64,000 bases of DNA from the NCBI RefSeq assembly GCF_000010425.1, contig NC_008618.1, positions 861,946-925,945 of the forward strand, written 5' to 3'. The translations under genes and the position numbers were made by a program. This stretch comes from Bifidobacterium adolescentis ATCC 15703 (lineage in GTDB: Bacteria; Actinomycetota; Actinomycetes; Actinomycetales; Bifidobacteriaceae). Of the stretch, positions 47,482-55,531 are shown piece after piece. The notes beneath the pieces are model-generated. The model worked only from the letters and a program-made list of their open reading frames with translations, was not told the origin of the DNA and searched no databases. Numbering within the stretch: position 1 is the first letter of the stretch; the number at the start of each line of letters is the position of its first letter.

Positions 47482-48472
47482 CGCAGATGTGACCGAACCG
47501 GCTTCCCAGCATTCCGACGCCGAAGCCCCCGTTCCATATCGTTCCGGCTTCGTCGCGGTGGTCGGACGTCCGAACGTCGGCAAATCGACGCTGATCAACG
47601 CGCTTATCGGCACGCAGATCGCCATCGCCTCATCCCGTCCGGAGACTACACGTAAGGCCATCCGCGGCATTCTGACCACAGACAACGCGCAGATCGTGCT
47701 GGTCGATACCCCCGGTATCCACCGTCCGCGTACGCTGCTCGGACAGCGGCTGAACGATGTCGTCGACGAATCGCTATCCGATGTCGACGCGATCGCCTTC
47801 CTGCTACCCGCCGACCAGGAAATCGGCCCCGGCGACAAACGCATTCTGAGCAGGCTGCGTTCTGATTTCGCCGTCAAACGCGACGACGGCACATTCAAAT
47901 GGAAGGTGCCGCTGATCGCCATCGTCACCAAAATCGACGAATTGGACCGAAGCGCTTTGATCGACAAGCTCATCGAAATCAACGAGTTCGCCGACTTCAC
48001 CGACATTGTGCCGGTGAGCGCCCTCGAGCACGACAATCTCGCCGAAGTACGCAACGTGCTGGTGGAGAACATGCCCGAAGGACCGCAGATGTATCCGGCC
48101 GAGCAAATCACCGAAGAACGTCCGGAAGACACCATCGCCGAACTGATTCGAGGCGCGTTCCTGGAGGAATTGGATGACGAGCTGCCGCATTCGCTCGCCG
48201 TGGTGGTGGATTCCATCGAATATCCGGAAGACAACGACAGCGGCGAATCCTACGCGGGCAAGGCGCAGGTGATTGTGTCGATCTACGTGGAACGTGATTC
48301 GCAGAAGCCGATCATCATCGGACATAACGCGGAGCATCTGGTACGCGTCAAGAAGAAGCTGCGCACCGCGGTCAACCGCATCGTCGGGCAGAAGGCCAAG
48401 CTCGACCTGCATGTCAAGGTGGCCAAGGGATGGCAGTCGGATCCTAAGCAGCTTGAGAAGCTGGGCTTCTAA
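47474..48472 (+). CDS. era: GTPase Era
   Basis: Ribosome-associated GTPase needed for 16S maturation and 30S assembly. ~332 residues: G1 GRPNVGKST, G2 SSRPETTR, G3 DTPGIH, G4 TKID, G5 VSAL, then a C-terminal KH domain (VVVDSIEYPED, GHNAEHLVRVKKKLRTAVNRIVGQKAKLDL split over the RNA-binding helix-turn). ATG 47474 has AAGGA six bases upstream and overlaps the CBS gene by eight bases; ATG 47447 with GAAGAGG is an equally good alternative. The last 25 bases of the reading frame are duplicated downstream. Confidence 0.95.
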   Translation: MTDADVTEPASQHSDAEAPVPYRSGFVAVVGRPNVGKSTLINALIGTQIAIASSRPETTRKAIRGILTTDNAQIVLVDTPGIHRPRTLLGQRLNDVVDESLSDVDAIAFLLPADQEIGPGDKRILSRLRSDFAVKRDDGTFKWKVPLIAIVTKIDELDRSALIDKLIEINEFADFTDIVPVSALEHDNLAEVRNVLVENMPEGPQMYPAEQITEERPEDTIAELIRGAFLEELDDELPHSLAVVVDSIEYPEDNDSGESYAGKAQVIVSIYVERDSQKPIIIGHNAEHLVRVKKKLRTAVNRIVGQKAKLDLHVKVAKGWQSDPKQLEKLGF

Positions 48473-48579
48473 GCCGCTTAGGATCCGCTTCGCGGCGAAG
48501 CCGCTCACTTCGCCTACGGTCAGCCCACTGGGCTGCCCGTTTGACGGCTCAGCCAAGCAGCTTGAGAAGCTGGGCTTCT
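48446..48579 (+). repeat. 25-bp direct repeat of the era 3' end around a palindrome-rich spacer
   Basis: The 25 bases 48446-48470 (encoding KQLEKLGF) recur exactly at 48555-48579. The repeat itself holds AGCTT-GAG-AAGCT. The spacer has two perfect seven-plus-seven palindromes, GCTTCGC-G-GCGAAGC (48487-48501) and CAGCCCA-C-TGGGCTG (48521-48535). GGATCCTAAGC (48439-48449) also pairs with GCTTAGGATCC (48476-48486) across the era stop. Looks like a small inserted or duplicated element. Confidence 0.8.
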
Positions 48580-48603
48580 GATTTTTTTCCGGGTGGGAAC
48601 AAT

Positions 48604-48638
48604 AAAGCCTGCCGCTGTTTATGCGGCAGGCTTTCTTA
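48604..48638. terminator. Terminator between era and the acyl-CoA ligase
   Basis: AAAGCCTGCCGC and GCGGCAGGCTTT form a 12-bp stem around a seven-base loop, followed by CTTAT on the plus strand and preceded by ATAAA that would give a T-rich tail on the minus strand. It lies between convergent genes. Confidence 0.85.
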
Positions 48639-48665
48639 TGCTCTAAGCTTGTTGGTGCTGGATGG

Positions 48666-50702
48666 TCACTTCTTCTTGGTGTACATTTGCGTGTTCAGCA
48701 GGGTGGCGTAACGCTTGATCACCTTCGGACGGATGACCTTCATGGAAGCGGTCATCAAACCGTTCTCCTGTGTGAACTCCTCCGGCAGGATGATGAACTT
48801 ACGCACGGATTCGGCACGGGACACGCCCTCATTGGCCTGATCGACCCACTTCTGGACTTCGGCGCGGACGGCCGCGTTGCTGGAGGCCTCCTCCATCGAC
48901 ATATCTCGGTTGAGACCCTTGCTTTCCAGCCATGGACGCAACGCTTCCTCGTCAAGCGTGATCAGCGCGGAGATGAACGGACGCTTGTCGCCAAGCACCA
49001 ACGCCTGAGAGACGAATTCGCAACGCTTGATGACATCCTCGATCGGGCCAGGGGAGACGTTCTTGCCGCCGGCGGTGATGATGAGATCCTTCTTGCGTCC
49101 GATGATGTACAGGAAGCCATCGTCGTCAATGCGGCCCAAGTCGCCGGTCTTGTACCAGCCATCCTCGGTAAAGGAATCCTCGGTGGCCTCGCCGTTCTTA
49201 TGGTACTTCGGGAACACCGAAGCGCCCTTGACCTGAATCTCCCCATCCTCGGCGATACGCAGCTCGAAACCAGGGAACGCGATGCCGACGGAACCCTGAT
49301 GATACGGCACGCCAAGCACGTTGAACGCGCACGGCGCGGTGGTTTCGGTCAATCCGTAGCCTTCGTAGACCGGCACGCCGGCACCACGGAAGAACGCCAA
49401 CAACTCCGGATCAAGCGGCGCACCGCCCGCGACGATCCACTTGGCGCGTCCGCCGAGCACCTCACGCAGCGAGGCATAGACCACCGGATCGAACGCCGCG
49501 CGACGTGCCTTGGTAAGCGTTCCGGTCTTCCCCTTGGTGCTGACTTCCTTCATATAATTCTGCGCGGCGACCACGGCTGCGGCGAAAGCAACGCCCTTGG
49601 CGCCATGACCGGCCTTCTGGGAAGCAGCGTTGTACACCTTCTCCAGCACACGCGGAACAACGATCATGATGGTCGGCTTGGCCACCTGCAAATCGGCGGT
49701 CAACGTCTTGATGCCCTGCGCGATATAAATATGCAGATTGCTTGCTACGCAGATGTAGTTGATGGCACGGGCGAAGGAATGCGCCTGAGGCAGGAACAGC
49801 AGGACGGTGTTCTTCTTGTCATGCAGCAGTTCCGGCATATAATCGGGCAGATTGAACGCGGTGGCGCAATAATGCTCATGCGTCATCTCCACGCCCTTCG
49901 GCGCGGCGGTCGAACCGGACGTGTACACAATGGAGCACAGATCGGTCTTCTGCACGGAATCGATTCGCGCATCGAGCGCCTCATCGCTCACACCGGAGCC
50001 ATACGCCTTGATCTCGTCAAGACCACCGGTCTCGAAGCAGACGATGTGCTCCAAAGTCGGGCATTCGGTTTCGGCCCCGTCCGCCTTCGCCTTCATATCA
50101 GTGGTTTCCACGACCAGCAGACGCGCATCGGAATTGTTGACGATATTGCGGATCTGCTCGGCGGAATCGGTATCGTAAATCGTGGCGAGCACGCCGCCGC
50201 AGGCCATGACGGCCGCGTCGAACACATCCCAATCGTAGGAGGTGCGGCACATGAAAGCCACGCCATCGCCCTTCTTCAAACCATAATGCAGCAAGCCCTT
50301 CGCGACGGCGCGGATGTCGGCGAGCGTCTCATTTGCGGTCTTGGTGTGCCAATCGCCATCTTGCTTGAACGTGTACAATGGTTCGTCGCCCATACGAGCG
50401 GCGCGGTCGGCGTAGATATCGTAGATGGAGGTGCCTTCGTCTAGCGGCGGATTGCCCTCTGTCTTCGTGGTCAACAGTCCGGTTTCGGGGTCAAGGAACG
50501 TGGTGGACGGGTATCCCGGTCCCCATTCAGCGGTGTGCGGCAGCTCGATATGGCCATCGGGGGAGAGGATGCTGTTCGGGTCGTTGTAATCCGGTGTATT
50601 GCCGGAATCGTCGCTGACCGGGTGCACGAAATCGTTGCCCAGGCGCAACGCCTTTCTTGCGAGATTAGTGGCCTGCTTGTTCAACGAGGTGATGATGGAC
50701 AC
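48666..50702 (-). CDS. fadD: Long-chain fatty acid-CoA ligase (AMP-forming)
   Basis: 678 residues of the ANL superfamily, the long FAA1/ACSL-like form. Adenylation motif SIVYTSGSTAAPKGVEMTH, GYGLTETTAPC, then YKTGDLGRIDDDGFLYIIGRKKDLIITAGGKNVSP with the hinge Asp and ligase motif, and ALITLDEEALRPWL in the small C-terminal domain. It activates fatty acids to acyl-CoA; in bifidobacteria, which lack beta-oxidation, this would supply lipid synthesis. GTG 50702 has TAGGAG six bases upstream on the minus strand. Single gene. Confidence 0.93.
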   Translation of the reverse strand: MSIITSLNKQATNLARKALRLGNDFVHPVSDDSGNTPDYNDPNSILSPDGHIELPHTAEWGPGYPSTTFLDPETGLLTTKTEGNPPLDEGTSIYDIYADRAARMGDEPLYTFKQDGDWHTKTANETLADIRAVAKGLLHYGLKKGDGVAFMCRTSYDWDVFDAAVMACGGVLATIYDTDSAEQIRNIVNNSDARLLVVETTDMKAKADGAETECPTLEHIVCFETGGLDEIKAYGSGVSDEALDARIDSVQKTDLCSIVYTSGSTAAPKGVEMTHEHYCATAFNLPDYMPELLHDKKNTVLLFLPQAHSFARAINYICVASNLHIYIAQGIKTLTADLQVAKPTIMIVVPRVLEKVYNAASQKAGHGAKGVAFAAAVVAAQNYMKEVSTKGKTGTLTKARRAAFDPVVYASLREVLGGRAKWIVAGGAPLDPELLAFFRGAGVPVYEGYGLTETTAPCAFNVLGVPYHQGSVGIAFPGFELRIAEDGEIQVKGASVFPKYHKNGEATEDSFTEDGWYKTGDLGRIDDDGFLYIIGRKKDLIITAGGKNVSPGPIEDVIKRCEFVSQALVLGDKRPFISALITLDEEALRPWLESKGLNRDMSMEEASSNAAVRAEVQKWVDQANEGVSRAESVRKFIILPEEFTQENGLMTASMKVIRPKVIKRYATLLNTQMYTKKK

Positions 50703-50765
50703 GTGACTCTCCTACGTATATAAACGGTATCTAAAGAAGGAATGATAGCCCGTCGCGCGCGACAC

Positions 50766-50791
50766 GTCACCTTACGGTAGCGTAAGGTGAC
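50766..50791. promoter_or_regulatory. Perfect palindrome between fadD and pntAA
   Basis: GTCACCTTACG and CGTAAGGTGAC are perfect 11-base arms separated by GTAG, 64 bases upstream of the fadD GTG and ~147 before pntAA. It lies in the divergent control region and lacks a T-run, so an operator is more likely than a terminator. Confidence 0.55.
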
Positions 50792-50937
50792 AGGCCATCA
50801 GGGAAACGGGCGGCGCATGCCGGATACAGCCCGTGATTCGAAAGATGAACGATTGCGGCCGCGATGTTGCCGTGTACGTTACACTTGGGCGCTGTATCTG
50901 TTCATTAGATTTCTTTAACGAGGAAGAAAGGGCACCT

Positions 50938-52083
50938 ATGGCTGAAAAAGCTGAAGCCACCGTGGTCTTCGGAGTTCTCAATGAGACTTCCGAACACGAG
51001 TCCCGTGTTGCTCTGACACCGGATATCGTAACGAGGTTGCGTAAATCAGGTGTTACATGTCTGATTGAGTCCGGTGCGGGCGTCGCATCGCACTACGTTG
51101 ATGAAGATTATACGAAGGCGGGCGCGCAGGTCGTCTCCGCCGACGATGTGATAGCACGCGCCGACGCGCTGGGTTTTGTGGACCGTCCAAGCAATGAGCT
51201 GCTCGCCCGCGTCAAGCAGGGCACATGGATCATTGGCATGTTGGGATCGTTCACCGATGCCGATTACGTCGCCGCGATCGAGAAGGCCGGTCTGGTCGGC
51301 GTCGCCATGGAAAAGCTGCCGCGTCAGCTGAGCTCCGCGCAGTCCATGGACGAAATGACGTCGCAGAACTCCGTGATGGGCTACAAGGCCGCCATCGTGG
51401 CAGCCAACGCGTACGGTTCCTTCCTGCCGATGATGACCACCGCCGCTGGCACCATCCGCCCGGCCAAGGTGCTTATTCTGGGCGCCGGTATCGCCGGCCT
51501 GCAGGCCATCGGCACCGCCAAGCGTCTCGGCGCCGTCGTCACCGCGTACGACGTGCGTCCGGCATCCAAGGGCGAAGTCGAATCCTTGGGCGCCAAGTTC
51601 CTCGACCTTGGTCTTGACTTCTCCAAGGGCCAGGGCGAAGGCGGCTACGCACGCGCGCTGAGCGCCGAAGAGCAGGCCCAGCAGCAGGCCGCGGTCGATC
51701 AGAAGGCCGCCGGCTTCGACATCGTCATCACCACCGCCAAAGTGCCGGGACGCAAGCCTCCGGTCCTTCTGACCAAGGCCGGTGTGGCCGGTCTGCATCG
51801 TGGCGCCGTCATCGTCGATTGCGCGGCAAGCGACCTTGGCGGCAATGTCGAAGGCTCCTCCGTCGGCACCCAGGTCACCGACAACGGCGTGACCATCATC
51901 GGCGCCCCGTATCTGGCCAGCGGCGTGTCCACCACCGCATCCAACCTGCTGAGCCGCAACGTGGCCGACGTGCTGGCGCATTTCGTGCGTGACGGCAAGC
52001 TCGCCATCGACCTGAACGAAGAGCTCGACAACGCCATGGTCGTGGCCGGCCGCGGCGAGGAAGCCAAGAAGGAAGAGGAGTAA
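50938..52083 (+). CDS. pntAA: NAD(P) transhydrogenase subunit alpha, part 1 (PntAA)
   Basis: Hydride-donor domain I of the proton-translocating transhydrogenase, binding NAD(H). 381 residues: AlaDH/PNT N-terminal domain (VVFGVLNETSEHESRVALTP) and NAD-binding domain (VLILGAGIAGLQAIGTAKRLGA), with the RQD-loop-like region EKLPRQLSSAQSMDEMTSQNSVMGY. The C-terminus is charged (EEAKKEEE). ATG 50938 follows GAGGAAGAAAGGG. The three-gene split form (AA, AB, B) is followed exactly. Confidence 0.95.
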   Translation: MAEKAEATVVFGVLNETSEHESRVALTPDIVTRLRKSGVTCLIESGAGVASHYVDEDYTKAGAQVVSADDVIARADALGFVDRPSNELLARVKQGTWIIGMLGSFTDADYVAAIEKAGLVGVAMEKLPRQLSSAQSMDEMTSQNSVMGYKAAIVAANAYGSFLPMMTTAAGTIRPAKVLILGAGIAGLQAIGTAKRLGAVVTAYDVRPASKGEVESLGAKFLDLGLDFSKGQGEGGYARALSAEEQAQQQAAVDQKAAGFDIVITTAKVPGRKPPVLLTKAGVAGLHRGAVIVDCAASDLGGNVEGSSVGTQVTDNGVTIIGAPYLASGVSTTASNLLSRNVADVLAHFVRDGKLAIDLNEELDNAMVVAGRGEEAKKEEE

Positions 52084-52087
52084 AGCA

Positions 52088-52393
52088 ATGGATATCGTCG
52101 TTGCGATCACACTGTTCGTCCTCGCGCTGCTCATCGGCGTCGAGGTCATCGGCAAGGTGCCCGCCACCCTGCACACCCCGCTGATGTCGGGCGCCAACTC
52201 CATCCACGGCATCGTCATCGCGGGCGTCGTCATCGTCGCCGCGCACGCCACCAGTCCGCTCGCCTGGGTGTTCATCTTCCTGGCCGCCGTGCTGGGCACG
52301 ATGAACGTCGTCGGCGGCTACGTCGTCACCGACCGCATGCTGGAGATGTTCAAGTCCGACAAGGGCAAGAAGAAGGAAGAGGAGGCCAAGTAA
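52088..52393 (+). CDS. pntAB: NAD(P) transhydrogenase subunit alpha, part 2 (PntAB)
   Basis: 101-residue membrane piece of domain II: three hydrophobic helices (IVVAITLFVLALLIGVEVI, IHGIVIAGVVIVAAHA, VFIFLAAVLGTMNVVGGYVV) and a Lys/Glu tail. The conserved LHTPLMSGANSIHGI loop of the proton channel is present. Four bases after pntAA, and its stop directly abuts the pntB ATG. Confidence 0.95.
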   Translation: MDIVVAITLFVLALLIGVEVIGKVPATLHTPLMSGANSIHGIVIAGVVIVAAHATSPLAWVFIFLAAVLGTMNVVGGYVVTDRMLEMFKSDKGKKKEEEAK

Positions 52394-53839
52394 ATGGGTA
52401 CCCTGGCCGAAATGCTGAGCACGCCGCTCGGCGTCATCGAATGGTTCGTCTACCTGCTGGCCGCAGTGATGTTCGTCATCGGCCTGCACCTGATGAACTC
52501 CCCGAAGACCGCCCGCAAGGGCAACATGGTCTCCGCCATCGGCATGGTGTTCGCCGTGGCCATGGCCTTCATCGTGCTGTTCGCCGGTGAGATCTCCAAC
52601 GGTTTCAAACACTCCGTCGCCGTCGTGGTGCTGATCGTCGGCATCGTCATCGGCGCCGTGGCGGGCGTGGTCTCCGCCAAGAAGGTCAAGATGACCGACA
52701 TGCCGCAGCTTGTCTCCGTGTTCAACACCGTAGGCGGTGGCGCGGCTGCGCTTGTTGCTCTGAACGACATTCTGACCTCCGCCGAAACTCCGTCCATTGT
52801 GGTGCTCATCACTGCTGGACTGGGCATTATGATCGGCTCCGTCACCTTCTCCGGCTCGCTGATCGCAGCCGGCAAGCTGCAGGGCATCAAGTGGGTCAAG
52901 AAGCTGAGCCTGCCGGGCAAGGGCTTCTGGAACATCCTGTTCGTCGTGCTCACCATCGTGTCCTTCGTGATGCTGTGCGTGCAGCCGAACCAGCGTCTGC
53001 TCTGGTCGATCCTGACCACCGTGTTCGCCCTGTGCTACGGCCTCGTGTTCGTCATCCCGATCGGCGGCGCTGATATGCCGGTCGTCATCTCCGTGTTGAA
53101 CGCCTGCACCGGCACCGCAGTGGCCATGTCCGGTCTGGCCATCAACAACATCGCCCTGATCGTGGCCGGCGCGCTCGTCGGTGCGGCGGGCGTGACCCTG
53201 TCCATCGCCATGTCCAAGGCCATGAACCGTCCGCTGCTGTCCGTCCTTGCCGGCGGCTTTGGCGGATCCAACGCCGCTGCCGGCGCTGGTGAAGGTCCTG
53301 AAGGCACCATGAAGGAAACCTCCGCCGACGATCTGGCCGTCCAGCTCGTCTACGCAGAGAAGGTCATCTTCGTGCCGGGCTTCGGTCTGGCCCAGGCCCA
53401 GGCCCAGCGTGAGCTCGCTGACCTTGGCACCCTGCTCAAGGACCACGGCGTCGAAGTCTCCTACGCCATCCATCCGGTGGCAGGCCGTATGCCTGGCCAT
53501 ATGAACGTGCTGCTCGCCGAGGCCAACGTCCCGTATGAGGAGCTCGTCGACCTGGATGACATCAATCCGCAGTTCCCGCAGGCCAACGTGGCTCTGGTGG
53601 TCGGCGCCAACGACGTGACCAATCCGGCCGCCCGCAAGCCGGGCACCCCGGTTTCCGGCATGCCGATTCTCGACGTCGACAAGGCGCAGAACGTGGTGGT
53701 CATGAAGCGTGGCCGTGGCACCGGTTATGCCGGCATCCAGAACGAGCTGTACTTCGAAGACAACACGCAGATGCTGTTTGGTGACGCCAAGGCGAGTCTG
53801 CAGGCCGTCATCGCAGCGGTCAAGGAACTCATCAACTGA
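52394..53839 (+). CDS. pntB: NAD(P) transhydrogenase subunit beta (PntB)
   Basis: 481 residues. Eight or nine N-terminal membrane helices of domain II, with TDMPQLVSVFNTVGGGAAAL, then a soluble NADP(H)-binding domain III: VIFVPGFGLAQAQAQ, AIHPVAGRMPGHMNVLLAEA, NVALVVGANDVTNPAA and VVMKRGRGTGYAGIQNELYF. The enzyme links the proton gradient to NADPH supply. Last gene of pntAA-AB-B, with a terminator 30 bases after. Confidence 0.96.
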   Translation: MGTLAEMLSTPLGVIEWFVYLLAAVMFVIGLHLMNSPKTARKGNMVSAIGMVFAVAMAFIVLFAGEISNGFKHSVAVVVLIVGIVIGAVAGVVSAKKVKMTDMPQLVSVFNTVGGGAAALVALNDILTSAETPSIVVLITAGLGIMIGSVTFSGSLIAAGKLQGIKWVKKLSLPGKGFWNILFVVLTIVSFVMLCVQPNQRLLWSILTTVFALCYGLVFVIPIGGADMPVVISVLNACTGTAVAMSGLAINNIALIVAGALVGAAGVTLSIAMSKAMNRPLLSVLAGGFGGSNAAAGAGEGPEGTMKETSADDLAVQLVYAEKVIFVPGFGLAQAQAQRELADLGTLLKDHGVEVSYAIHPVAGRMPGHMNVLLAEANVPYEELVDLDDINPQFPQANVALVVGANDVTNPAARKPGTPVSGMPILDVDKAQNVVVMKRGRGTGYAGIQNELYFEDNTQMLFGDAKASLQAVIAAVKELIN

Positions 53840-53868
53840 CGGACCGGCTCGTCGCCTACGCGAAGATC

Positions 53869-53901
53869 AGGCCCTTCCTCTTTTTGGAGGAAGGGCCTTT
53901 T
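53869..53901 (+). terminator. Rho-independent terminator of pnt operon
   Basis: AGGCCCTTCCTC and GAGGAAGGGCCT form a perfect 12-bp stem with a T-rich six-base loop, followed by TTTTGTT. Confidence 0.93.
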
Positions 53902-53914
53902 GTTATTGCGCAAG

Positions 53915-53962
53915 TTGTCCACAGACAGGTATGGGGGTGTGGATAGGTGGAAATTGTCCACT
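53915..53962. promoter_or_regulatory. Cluster of three DnaA-box-like sites
   Basis: TTGTCCACA (53915-53923, the actinobacterial DnaA-box consensus), TGTGGATAG (53938-53946, reverse of CTATCCACA) and TTGTCCACT (53954-53962) fall within 48 bp, 84-131 bases upstream of an uncharacterised gene. No dnaA, dnaN or rpmH is nearby, so this is not the usual origin locus. Confidence 0.5.
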
Positions 53963-54045
53963 TATTCACTTTTTTCAAAGGATTGTGACGGAGAGGTGGA
54001 CGGATATGCGACAGTAGGTGCATCTCTACGACGAAGGAGTTGCAT

Positions 54046-55413
54046 ATGACAGTTGCCGTGGCCACGCCATTCAATATGGACGAACAGGCTTTCCTGCAAA
54101 CGATGGATCGGCTGATCGAGCGCTTCGACCGGTACAGCTCGGGGCGTTGTTTCGCGGACCTTGATCGGATACGTCTCGAACACGATATGGAAGGTCCGCT
54201 TTCCCTGTTCGATGACGTGGTGCACGAGCTTGCGGATGACTTGTTCGGCGGCACGTCATGGCCGGTGAACCTCGACATGGATATGATCATATTGGATCGG
54301 TTCCAAATAGGCTATGATGCCGAATTCCTGACCGGATGCCGCAATGTGGTTCGTAAATACGGCATGAGCGCATGGCTGTATGAAATGATTAATGATGCTT
54401 CCGTCGCGGTGGCGACGCATCGGCCGAGCAACAGGATGCCGTTCCAGCTTGGTCTGTTCGATACACGTGAGGTGTTCCGAAGGAAAAAGACCAAGGGGAA
54501 GAAGAGCGGAGGCGGAAGGAGGAAACGGCTCGAATGCATGATGGAATACCTGCGACAGACCTACCGTCTGGCCGCATACACTCTGTTGCGATGGGGAGGG
54601 GGCGAGCCTAGGGCCGCTGATGCGGCGCTGATGGTTCTCGCTTATGGGGGATTGGGTATGTGTATGCTCCGCGATGATCCGAAAGTGGTCGAATTGGGAT
54701 GTGATCCCGATTTCCGATACAGGCATGTATGCGCCCAGTTGCAGGATATGCGGATCAAGGCGGATCTGGAATATGCCTGTTCTGTGGATCTGAGCGTCAC
54801 CAGCTCATTGGAATATCCGGCTTGCCTCGATGCCAGATATCTGTATGACGCCGAACACATTGTGGAGGCATATCGGAATCTGTGGGATGAGAACACTAAG
54901 CCCGTCGCCCAACTACTGGCCGAGATCGAGGACAATGGCGTATATGAAGTGGAGGATATATGGAAAGACCCGCTCTATCTGCATGACCTTGCCATCTCCC
55001 TTATGGGGCCGTCGGCTTCGGGTCTTCTCCAGGAAGGCTTCAGACTGCGTGATCGAACCATGTTCGAGAATGGTGTCAAAGAACTTGACAGCCAGGCACG
55101 CAATGTGAGGAAGGCTGGTCTGCTGCTTACCCTTGCCGGATATATCTTTTTCGCCGAACCGGAGGATCGCATGGATGCGATGCTCGCTTCGCACAAGGAT
55201 CGCAAACGCATGTTGGACAACTATGAAAAGCTTGGCGAAATGGCCGCGACCATCGCCTTGTACCGTCTTCCTCGGGATCGCGAATCGCTTCGGGCAGTGC
55301 GGGCCCTGCTCATGCATGAGACGGGCGTGTACGCGGACAAGATGGGAGAGCTCATGGGTCTCGCCGACGAGCCGGACGGGGAAGACGAAGCCACCGCTCC
55401 GGTCATGGGGTGA
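54046..55413 (+). CDS. Uncharacterised protein, 455 residues
   Basis: I do not recognise this protein. It is soluble, largely helical by composition, acidic at both ends and with a strongly basic patch near residues 145-165 (FRRKKTKGKKSGGGRRKR). No membrane segment, signal peptide or nucleotide-binding motif is visible. GAAGGAG six bases before ATG 54046 makes the start firm, and codon use looks coding throughout, though weaker in bias than the flanking housekeeping genes. It stands alone between the pnt terminator, with a DnaA-box-like cluster in its promoter region, and the MATE-MerR operon. Confidence 0.8.
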   Translation: MTVAVATPFNMDEQAFLQTMDRLIERFDRYSSGRCFADLDRIRLEHDMEGPLSLFDDVVHELADDLFGGTSWPVNLDMDMIILDRFQIGYDAEFLTGCRNVVRKYGMSAWLYEMINDASVAVATHRPSNRMPFQLGLFDTREVFRRKKTKGKKSGGGRRKRLECMMEYLRQTYRLAAYTLLRWGGGEPRAADAALMVLAYGGLGMCMLRDDPKVVELGCDPDFRYRHVCAQLQDMRIKADLEYACSVDLSVTSSLEYPACLDARYLYDAEHIVEAYRNLWDENTKPVAQLLAEIEDNGVYEVEDIWKDPLYLHDLAISLMGPSASGLLQEGFRLRDRTMFENGVKELDSQARNVRKAGLLLTLAGYIFFAEPEDRMDAMLASHKDRKRMLDNYEKLGEMAATIALYRLPRDRESLRAVRALLMHETGVYADKMGELMGLADEPDGEDEATAPVMG

Positions 55414-55454
55414 AAGACGGTTTTCCGCATATTGGACATGACAATGCTTTGGGA

Positions 55455-55485
55455 TTGACTCTACAACCATTGTAAGGTTTAGCCT
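55455..55485 (+). promoter_or_regulatory. MerR-type promoter with 19-bp spacer
   Basis: TTGACT (55455-55460), a 19-bp spacer CTACAACCATTGTAAGGTT containing an imperfect dyad CTACAA..TTGTAAG, and TAGCCT (55480-55485). The over-long spacer with a dyad between the elements is the hallmark of promoters activated by MerR-family regulators, and a MerR gene is the second gene of the operon it drives. Confidence 0.75.
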
Positions 55486-55531
55486 TCCTGCTGGAAGACA
55501 TAGGCCGAAACGGGAGGATAAGAGACAACCC

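Noticed and set aside
48273-48581. Small gene overlapping the era 3' end
   Set aside because: It is out of frame with era, has no ribosome site and arises only because the duplicated era tail happens to close the frame.
53915-53962. DnaA-box cluster as the chromosomal origin
   Set aside because: Only three boxes and none of the rpmH-dnaA-dnaN neighbourhood; treated as a secondary site instead.
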